Part shown: positions 11,353 to 20,500 of the stretch, piece by piece | Numbering within the stretch: the first letter of the stretch is position 1 | Layout: the number at the start of each line of letters is the position of its first letter | Assembly: GCA_010645155.1 (NCBI GenBank) | Contig: CM021320.1 | Location: 8,915,986 to 8,979,985 of the forward strand | Reading direction: 5' to 3' | DNA: 64,000 bases | From: Tigriopus japonicus | Lineage: Eukaryota; Arthropoda; Copepoda; Harpacticoida; Harpacticidae | The notes under the pieces: generated by a model | The model's input: the letters and a program-made list of their open reading frames with translations, nothing else | Told to the model about the DNA's origin: nothing | Databases searched by the model: none | Position numbers and translations under genes: made by a program

Positions 11353-11625
11353 CACAAACTACCCCCAGACTTCTCAATTCTAGCTAAGCAGGCAGACCGC
11401 CGTGACAGTGCGGAGATCCGTGACCTCTAGATGACGTAGGCTGTATTTTCTGAATTGACTCTGAGAATCGAACTTCAAAAAGGATATTTGCGTTACAAAC
11501 ACGGTGGCGCACTCTATGACGTTCCTTATGAAACAATCATTTTTACCAATTTTGTTAGGTAATCCCTCATAGAGGGCGGTTTTGTCGACGTCAAAATTGA
11601 GATATCTCTATTTTATTTATCTATG
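11353..11625 (+). repeat. Solo arm of the 36.4-37.8 kb foldback element
   Basis: This stretch of about 273 bp is highly similar to the left arm at 36443-36715 (inverted) and the right arm at 37560-37833 (same direction). All share ACTTCTCA.TTCTAGCTAAGC, GATATTTGCGTTACAAAC and the end CTCTATTTTATTTATCTATG. No second arm or minisatellite core lies next to it, so it is a solo terminal repeat or a deletion derivative. Confidence 0.85.
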
Positions 11626-12008
11626 AATAATCCTATCCCCTTCCACTTCTTCCATTCACCTTTGGTCTGTGGCCTCGTTTGATTGGGGGTAGGAATCCTG
11701 TACTATTTTACTTTACTTATTCATATTTTATCTATCTCTTTTTTGTTTAATAAAGGTCTTAACATACAATCTCGAGTTATTTTAATGGCGACGAGGATTC
11801 GAGTTATTTTACCCGTGAATTTAGAACTGCAAATTTTTTATTAGTTTCCTACTCATCCTTAAACTTGTATGTAGGTTCCCTTTTGAAATGGCATTTGGTA
11901 AAGGCTTAAAATACATTAAGCCTTTAGCATTTGTAACCTTGACTTGGTCTTGTTTATAAAAAACTCGGAAAATGAAGAGCGATTTATCAACCTAAGGAAG
12001 GTGCAATA

Positions 12009-12454
12009 TGTTTTTTTTTTTTTTTAATAATAATCTTTATTGCGAGGACTTGCCTCATTGGATTAAGACAGGGACCACTGTACGTCAGGACGAATTTCAA
12101 AAATACACACTGGGTCCGATCATTGTACTAAAATGTGAGGTTTTTGCAACAAATATATTGTTCCGTTTAATTTTCATTGTACTAATCGGACCCAGTGTGT
12201 ATTTTGAAATTAATCCTGGCTTGAGCCATCCTTGATTAAGAATACAAAGTTAAATCTATACAGTATACTGTCTAAATCAATTTAATATATGTTTGTCCAT
12301 GAAACGAACCGGGCCAATTCTGGGTTTTTGGTGAGGGTGCCATTCGAGGCATAAATCCACAAGACCGAAATGACGTGGGGGGGAAGACCTGGGATCGAAC
12401 CCATAAACCCGAGCATAGCTCGGTCGCGCGTTAATCAACTGCATCTTCCCTAGG
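12009..12454 (-). mobile_element. tRNA-derived SINE, copy 2, interrupted by a MITE
   Basis: The copy is on the minus strand with a B box GGTTCGATCCC (12401-12391). The head carries GTTGATTAACGCGCGACC, and the tail ends in TTATTATTAAA plus a T-run (plus strand) at 12009-12023. A 165 bp hAT-like MITE sits inside at 12069-12233 with an 8 bp target duplication. Removing it restores similarity to copy 1. Confidence 0.7.
12069..12233. mobile_element. hAT-like MITE nested in SINE copy 2
   Basis: The 165 bp element is flanked by perfect 8 bp duplications GATTAAGA (12061-12068 and 12234-12241). The left end begins CAGGGACC. The subterminal inverted repeat AATTTCAAAATACACACTGG continues with GTCCGAT on both sides. 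An 8 bp duplication with a CAGGG end is characteristic of hAT elements. There is no coding capacity. Confidence 0.75.
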
Positions 12455-12900
12455 AATATGTGGAAGCTTGTACTCATGGGTACTGTTGTGGATTTTTGAT
12501 AAATCGAATTCCATTCAAGAAAAGAATTCTGTTTTGATATGACCGACTAGCCAAGTATTTGAAAATGCGATCTGTTGATTTTTCTGCATGATACGATCGT
12601 TTGTTCTCAACGTATGCTAAATTTGCCGAAAACAAACCAAAAATTGCAATGTTGGGGGGCAAGCTATGAAAGTGGATTTTATTATTAATCATTGGGATTA
12701 CAAGGACACGGGCCAAAAATTGATATGAAGCCACTTAAAACAGGCTTAAAACAAATAAATGATTTTTTTTCCTTGGATATTTGTTAGGCACACTTAGGCC
12801 AGTAATGGTTCAAAATGTTGGTGAAATATATTTTGCTATTTAATTTTTAATTGCTAATTTCGAAGGACACAATTAAACTTTTGCTTTCTCAAAGTAATAC

Positions 12901-13312
12901 AAGGGCTGGTAATGGTGACAATGTGAGGTCCGGATAAAAGAACTACAAAGCAGCGTTGCCAGATCTTTCCAAATCAATAGTTTCATATTGGAAAATGGGT
13001 AATGCCATGGATAACACTTCATATTCTTAATTTCCAGATTCCAGATTTTTAATGAAACATTAATTGATGAGTATTTTCAATCTCACATTCATTCCTTGGA
13101 ATAAATCTTGAATGTCTGAATTACTTTAAATTGTTAGTTTTGGTTTCCAAATTTGTTCACTCAAGTGCCAATCATGGCATAACACAATTCGTTTATATCA
13201 AACCAGATCTGGCCTTTTCCCTGACGTTTTTTGGCATGGCTGGTCCGAAAAATTCCGGCAACACTTATTCGCTCCTTCTTCCGGACCTCACATCGTCACC
13301 ATTACCCAAGGG
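12901..13312. mobile_element. Terminal-inverted-repeat element without coding capacity
   Basis: Inverted ends match over about 60 bp: TGGTAATGGTGACAATGTGA then GGTCCGG at the left, and the reverse complement with one change at the right, followed by a GTTGCC block on both sides. The total is about 410 bp. The class is unclear because the outermost bases and target duplication cannot be fixed. Confidence 0.65.
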
Positions 13313-14313
13313 CTAAATAGATTTCGTTAATATTTCGGGTGCAGACAACCATGAGATCACTTTAGTAGTTGGTGAAAAAAAAATCAGAAAATGTTTTTTT
13401 TTTTGGAGTTTTAAGCAACATTGTATCAATTTTTGGCTTGTGACCTAATTAATAGAACTCACTTTCATGTGCGACACTGTCTCTCTACCTCAAAACTGGT
13501 CTCAAATGTCTTTGGAACTCACAAATGACTTCTCCAGCTAAATTAAACGCCGTGATCCTATTGATTCGTTTAAACCCGGGTCGTTTATACAGGGCCGGCC
13601 GGCCAAGTGTTGACTTTAGCAGTTTTAGTACAAGAACTGTGTGCATTTCAGGCCTAATTGAGGCTCATAGACTTATTACTTTGTTCCATCCTAAATATCT
13701 AGCTTAGAAAACCTGCAAGAAAAAATGGTTGCTACTTTTTGATGAGAGTTTTCTAAACGGGAATTGCCAGACTCCAGGCAGTCTTAAGGACGGGCTGGTA
13801 CGCTCTTCACGCTCAAGCAAGGTTGCACTTAGCATTGCGGGGTGGTTTTCTAAGCTAAAATCCTAAAAAGGCACTTTTTAGAGGGCACAAAAATGTCACT
13901 TAGTCTATCTACCCACCTTGGTCTACCCCATCCCTAGCCTTACCCTTCAAAGGTCTTGTAGGATACAGGGTCGACGGACCATATATTGTATAATTTTACT
14001 CTCTTTCCTCTTTTTTTGTCCTTAAAACCTATACCCTGTATACATCCACTTCAGATGATTTGGTTGATTAAACCAAGGTTTAACCAATTAACCAAGTGTA
14101 GACTCATTTAAACAATCATCTACATTGCAATGTTAGATAGATTTATTTCAAAATCTTCAGTTTCAGAATCACAAAATATTATTGCATTAATTTTTTTGTA
14201 CTTTTCCTTGTTGGAGTCCTTTGGACTAAATTAGGACATTGTGTCAATTAATTGACTGGGATAGTTCGCTGAGCAAGAGGAAGTTTAAATTTTGGGTAGG
14301 AATGGAGAATCTA
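13313..14313. other. Non-coding stretch; nothing recognised
   Basis: The sequence has AT-rich homopolymer runs and short open frames without recognisable domains. No repeat pairs were found by eye. Confidence 0.35.
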
Positions 14314-14460
14314 CGGGGAAGGGCAGAAGTATCCAGACAAAATTTGGATGACATATATCTCCTGAAGCAAGAGGAATATTTTTATTTCCCGCGTTTTTCT
14401 GGTTTGACCAAAAACCGGTTTTGAATGTTTGTTAATTTTTTTTTGTTTAAATCCGGAAAT

Positions 14461-16426
14461 ATGAAGCCCCAGGAACAAAAGCATAAAGTGATTGCTGAAT
14501 TGCTCTCGGCCGGCAACGACGCCAGAGCCATCATCAAGTCAACCAAGTACCCCAGGGCCACCGTCTACGAGGTCGTAAAGAGGCTGCAGTCTGGCCGTGG
14601 GACAGGCCACACCCCCTGCGCCTGCGGCCCACACAGGGCAAAAAAGCGGACCTCCAGGTTCTTGGCAGGCCTGAGGAGGTCCATCGAGGCCAACCCAGCT
14701 GTGTCCATATCGGCCCACGCAGCCAGGCGGTCCGTGAGCAAGAGGACTGGGGCCAGGGCCGTCAAGGAGGACCTGAACTTGACCTCCTACGTCAGAGGCA
14801 GACGCCACCTTCTTACCAAGAAGATGAAGGCCACCAGGCTTGAGAGGGGCAAGAAGTTGCGCAGAATCTGCATGGTCAATTCAAGGACGGTCAGACTTTT
14901 CTCAGATGAGTCAATCTTCACGGTGGATGGCGCGCACAACCCCCAGAACAACCGATGGCTTGCCGAGAACAGAACCGTTGTGCCTCCCATCATGAAGACA
15001 AAGAATCCTGCCAAGATTATGGTCTTTGGCCTCATCAGCAGCGACGGGAAGGTGATGCCAGCCCATGTCTTCCCTCCCAAATTCAGGCTCAATGCCGCCG
15101 GGTACATGGAGCTTCTAAGGAAGGTCGTGATGCCCTGGCTGGCAACCTCGTACCCACCAGGAACCAAATTCATGTGGATCCAGGACTCTGCTCCGTGTCA
15201 TGTGTCCAATGTTTCCATGAACTTTTTGAACAACAAATTTGACGTAGTGGTCAAGAAAGACGAGTGGCCTTCAAACAGCCCTGGCCCATAGACCACTGAA
15301 TTCCTAGACTGCGCTGCCGCCGCCAATCATCAGATTCTCTTACATCAGTAGGGAAGAAACAGATTGTGTCGGAAGAACGCAATCGTCCAAGAAAAGGCTC
15401 ATTCTAGGCTCATGGTAGGCTTCTATTATTTAAAGAAATGACTTAAGATTTAATTCTTTTTGCAAGATCCAAATCACAATTAAAGAAAGCCTTCAATTTG
15501 CAGTCATCCTTGTTTGTTTTGCTGGTTGCTTCTCACTCACAATATTATAAACATCTTGAAATGTGATAAATTCATCTGTCCAGTGCTTTCCAAGTTCATT
15601 TGTTTCGTAGCAGTACTCTTTCATCTGCTATAGTGCTACAGTCTATGGTTAATGGCACACCCACCTTTGATACACTTTAGTGACAGGAGCAAATTCACAC
15701 CCAAAGTTATTTTGGGAATCAGTTAAGTCTCAACTACTGATAGATTCTTCATGGTGTGTGAGTTCATCTTTAAAGTGTGTAAACAAAACGCTTTGATCGA
15801 ATAAGAATATATTTCCGTTTATCACATACCGACAAGTAAACCTGATTGAATCGAGAGCAGGAGCTATAGGATTGCGAGCAGGAGCTACAATCTTGATGGC
15901 AGGGCTTGTTCTGTTGGGGATTCAGCCACATACCAAAAGTCCATTTACTTTTTCTTAATGTGAGTGAACCAAGAGAGTAAGATAAATTTCAGTGTTTGCA
16001 TTGTGTGAGGCATAATTTTGGGCATCTTTTTAGCTCAAAACAGATTATTTTCTTAGCATATATTTGCCCAAAATTTCAACACAAATGCATTTGGTCCATT
16101 GATCAAGTCACCAAAGAAAGAATTTTTATTTGATAGTGGTTCTTGTAATGCTTCCCAAGACTTCCCTGCTAACGTAAACGGCGAAATGAGGAGCGGTCTC
16201 CAGTTTACAGTCCTCTTTGCCTGACCTCAACCCATGCGACTTCTAGTTGTGGTCCGAGCTGAGGAGGAAGGTTAACAAGATGCCCCACAACAGCCTGGCA
16301 TCTCTGAAGTCGTCGGTGAAGCGGAACATGGCCTCCTTCTCCACGGCCGAGGTCGCCAAAGCCTGCTCGGCCTTTGTCGGCCGCTTGGACGCCGTCATTA
16401 AGGCCAACGGTGACCATATTGAATAA
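14461..16426 (+). pseudogene. Mariner-type transposase, split and inactivated
   Basis: An N-terminal helix-turn-helix region (from MKPQEQKHKVIAELL) is followed by the DDE core, with the first aspartate in LFSDESIFTVD and the second in WIQDSAPCHVS. The frame then reaches WPSNSP and breaks at 15283. The expected continuation, DLNPCDF with the third aspartate, reappears at 16223 and runs to TAA 16424-16426. A further in-frame TAG (16244-16246) interrupts it. Two independent lesions make the copy dead unless trans-complemented. Confidence 0.88.
15284..16223. mobile_element. About 0.94 kb insertion inside the mariner transposase
   Basis: The transposase reads continuously from CCCTG (15279-15283) to ACCTCAACCC (16224 on), so the DNA between is secondary. 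Its base composition is AT-rich, unlike the transposase. I could not identify terminal inverted repeats. A short CCTG occurs at both joins and may be part of a target duplication. Confidence 0.6.
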
Positions 16427-16856
16427 AAATGTTCTTAATTGTTGTCCAAACTTTTTTTTGTTAAATACACAATTGGCTCTTGATGCTGTAAATTATGTTC
16501 AAAGTTTTGTCCGGATACTTCTGCCCCACTCTGTACTATCCCAGTGACAAAAATTAACGGTTTAGGGACAGTTTTACATATGTTTCACACAACTTTTGTG
16601 TTTCTCACTTTTTGGGTCAATTCTAATTCTATATGGCAACTTGAACTAGCATTAATTTTACAAGTAGATCCACCCACGAGCGCAGCGTGGACAAAGAAAT
16701 ATGGAAAATAGAAATAAATGCAACTAGTAAAGGACATGAAAGTGGTTAAATGATTTGACTAGGTAACGGTTCAACAATGCTGGGTGCCGTTTACGCAGTG
16801 CGACACCCTCGAAAATTTGGCCTTAGGAGTCAGGTCTCATTTCTTTTTGTCTAATA

Positions 16857-17110
16857 CAGGGGTCGGCAACCACTTTTGGGTCAAGGCCCACAAATTTGTT
16901 TGTATGTTGTCAGGGGCCCACCAAACAGACGTTGGTAGGTTCAGGGACCCATAAAATTAATAATGAAAGAGCTTTGGGCCCACGAGTACAGTACTACGTT
17001 TTGATGTTTCGCGGGCCCACTATTTTGGACTTTCCCCATAGCTCCTGGGCCCACCAAAAACTACCCTTGGGCCCACATGTGGGTCTCGGCCCACCGGTTG
17101 CCTACCCCTG
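16857..17110. mobile_element. hAT-type MITE (family also at 47.6 kb)
   Basis: The termini CAGGGGTCGGCAACC (16857-16871) and GGTTGCCTACCCCTG (17096-17110) are inverted with one mismatch. The flanks GTCTAATA and GTTTAATA form an 8 bp target duplication with one change. The interior repeats GGGCCCAC many times. The length is 254 bp and there is no coding capacity. Confidence 0.85.
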
Positions 17111-17573
17111 GTTTAATAGCATGGAAGAAATATTTTTTAGGTCCAAAGAGTTTTATTCTTTTTCAATCCTTTTGTATTGTTTGACTCTTTTGGGAGAGAA
17201 AAAAGACATTGCAACACCGTTGGTGGAAACTCCACATATTTCAGTATATATCCCCTGATATTTTAAGTCACTCCAAAATTATGTTTATTTCATGAAAGTT
17301 CGCGTGTTTTGTGCATAAGTGCAACAATAATCATTCAGGTGTCCAAGTGAGATTACGAGGGTCCAAACTATGTATGTTGATAATTCTACCCGTTCACACC
17401 GTTGATCCCTTTTGTTATCAAATTTGGCTATCAAATTCCTGTTCTCAATCTCACTTTGGCAGTCCCCTTTTCATTCCATCTTTTGAGTTTTGATCCTAAA
17501 TAAAATTTGCTCAACGAGTCGTGTTTGAAGTTTTTCAACGGTGTTTTAACATAAAGTGACAAAATATATCACA

Positions 17574-20500
17574 ATGAGCGATGTTCCCAAGGCAAATTCA
17601 ATTTCCTCACATGCAGACGAGGAATCAGTGGAGCGAATCAGTGTGGAAAGCGAAGAAGAGGAAACTTTCATTGAACATGAAGTCGATTCAGATCAAGCTG
17701 ACGATAGCGGTCAAAAGGCTTTGCTCGAATATTTCGAAGGCGAGGGGTACGAATTTGAATCCGATAGCTTCAACGAACCTGATGAAGAAGAATCATTCAG
17801 TCCCATTGGCAAATCTGACGATCTCTTGGGAACCAATGGTTTCGATCTGGGCATCCCTCCTCAACCAAAGCAACCGAGAACTCAATCCAGGTATAAAACT
17901 AAACTTGAACAAAATTTTTGAATACCATGCCGTAACTAGAGCCACTGAGGTAAAAGAGTCCGCGCATAAGATTTTTAGTCTTAGTCTCTTTACCTAACAC
18001 TAGTGATGGACCAAAAGCGCTTTCGGCCGAAATTTCGGTTTCGGTTTCGGTTGTGTCTACCGAAGCCGAAAGCAGACATGCACTATCAAGGATAGAGTTT
18101 GACAACAAAAGCGAAACATTTTTCGTCCAAAAACCTCTGAGATTTAAGTTTCCCGATTTTTCAAAATTTGCAACTATCCAACATTGAGCACATGAGCAAT
18201 TTAATTTTTTAGGGCGGATTTTGCATGTATACAAACTTTTAGTCAGCTGCTTTTGGTTTCGGTGTCGGTTTCGGTTTAGCCCTCTTTCGGCCAAAACTTT
18301 CGGCTTCAGTTATGAGCCCTTTCGGTCTATCACTACCTAACACAAAATGGAAAGTGCCAAAAGTTCATAAATAAAAACTTGGCCATATATGTGAAACCAG
18401 CAAGATATAGCCAGAAAACACGCAATAATCATAAAATCCAAATTAGACTAGGCAATCTAATGCGCGCCTCTACTGATCACAGTGGCTCTAACCGTAAAGA
18501 GTCCTTGTAATTATTTCCAGATGCTACAAAACCCTCACGTTGATTCTCATCTACACTGGATGTGCCTTATGTTTGGCCGTTCTTGTCGCCATTTTTTCTT
18601 ACGGCTTTCATTTGTGGCAAACCATCGATCTCTCAGATCCTTCATGGACTAGCATAATGAAACCCCCTGAAACGGTCATTCCCCTGCCACCAAAACCTGT
18701 TCCAATTCCCCCATGTAGTCCTGTGGAACATCAAAACCATATTGAGTTGTCCAGAGCCATCATGCAAAGGTATAAGCAAACCAAATTCGCTCATTGCGAC
18801 AAGTTAAGGGAAGAAAACTCGACGTTGCCTGATGGTGCATATTCATTGAAAGTGAAGTTTGGACTGATGACCCTCAAATTCCGTGCCCATTGTGATATGA
18901 ACACACTTGGAGGAGGCTGGACTGTCATACAAAGAAGGGGAAATTATGAGAATCCAGAAGATCTGTTCCACAAAGAATTTGAAGAGTATGTGCGGGGTTT
19001 TGGGGACGAAGAAGGCGAATATTGGCTCGGTTTGGATTTGATCAAGAAAATGACAGATCTGGAGGATCATGATCTATTGGTTCAAATTTGGAGCAGCTCA
19101 GGGAACGTCGGATATGCTTTGTAAGAAGAAGGCTCACGAAGTAAAGTTTGCTAAGGCTACAGAATAATTTGATTTGGTCTTTCTAGATATGAAGGTTTCG
19201 GATTGTCAGATGGACCAGATTTTCGATTGATCGTGGATAGCTTTGCCGGAAACATGAACGATTCACTGTCTTATTCAAATGACGAGCCTTTTTCCACCCT
19301 CGATAGGGATCGTGACCGAAACAAAGATATAAATTGCTCCAAGGTAATGAGTGAATACCCCGAGTTTGAGAACGTCGAATTCAAGATCTAAGTGAAGACG
19401 GCCCGCTCAAGAGCTCGTCTGAAGGGTGACCAGTTCGAGGGCTTTAGCCCGAGAACTGGTCACCCGAAAGACGAGCTCGAGAGCGGAAGCCGTCTTCACT
19501 TAGATCTTGAATTCGACGTTCTCAAACTCGGGGTATTCGCAATATCGTTCGTTTGGCTCACTCATGTAGAGTTAAAGGACAATAAATAAATGGGCTGGTC
19601 CCCTTAAAATGCACTGTAATCGTCACACTGGTGCATGTTATTTATTACTGGTTAGCTGATTGTCAGTCTTGAAGCAACGTCTGTGCGAGCGGTGGGCTGG
19701 ATTGTTAAGGTTTTCTTGTGAGATTAATAGTTTTCGAAAGCACAAGCAACTGTATCAGGTAAGTGACTATTTCGTTTAAATCAATGGCAGTCTAGCCGGA
19801 TCCCAAACTAAGAGGCATTTGGGAAGGAAGTATGCAATGGACTTAAAACACGGGGGCACATGGATCATTAGAACATTATCATACTTCAATTTCAATTGCT
19901 GTGAAGCAATTGGATCGGGGTTTCACGACACATGTCAGATTTCTGTACAGCTATTAATTAACATTCTTTTAAAGTAATTGTGAAATCGAACAATTTTGTG
20001 ATAAATGACGAGTGCTTGGTAATATTGATGTGATAGGAGAATAATCATTTGACACATATTTCGATTTTTCAATTTAGAAGCAATACTTCGTAAAAATGAT
20101 GTTTGGAATGGATGTATGAATCAGCTTTTCTATACGGATTTGAAACCAACTTACAAATCATACAAATACAATGCAAGGAGTACGTACCTTGTAATATTAA
20201 GCTTTTGAAAATAAGACCTTTGATTTCCAACATTCTAAAATGTTCTTTCAAGACCAAAAACAAGTCTTTTGCAAGTGTCAGGTCTTTGGAAGGGCACAAA
20301 GTCTCCTTTTTAAATTTTCAATTTAACTCCTACTTCCAAATTTTGGTTTGGCATCTTGCTTAAAAATCCCAATTAGATTCAAAGAACAGATTGGATCAAT
20401 TTCACAGTTTGAACATTAAGAATGTTTTGAGTCACTTTAGATTGTGCAAGAAAAGTGTTACTGTGGGATGATTTTGTTACTTCGTAAAAATTGAGACGGC

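Larger units (their letters stand above)
14314..16533 (+). mobile_element. Tc1/mariner transposon carrying an insertion
   Basis: The ends are inverted: GGGCAGAAGTATCC.GACAAAA at the left (14321 on) and its complement at the right (to about 16527). A TA lies directly outside both ends (14312-14313 and 16534-16535), as expected for this superfamily. The length is about 2.2 kb, but only about 1.3 kb once the internal insertion near 15284-16223 is removed, which is the usual mariner size. Its coding part is markedly more GC-rich than the flanks, consistent with a foreign origin. Confidence 0.85.

Noticed and set aside
14539..14808. Minus-strand open frames opposite the mariner transposase
   Set aside because: They are mirror frames of a GC-rich coding region.
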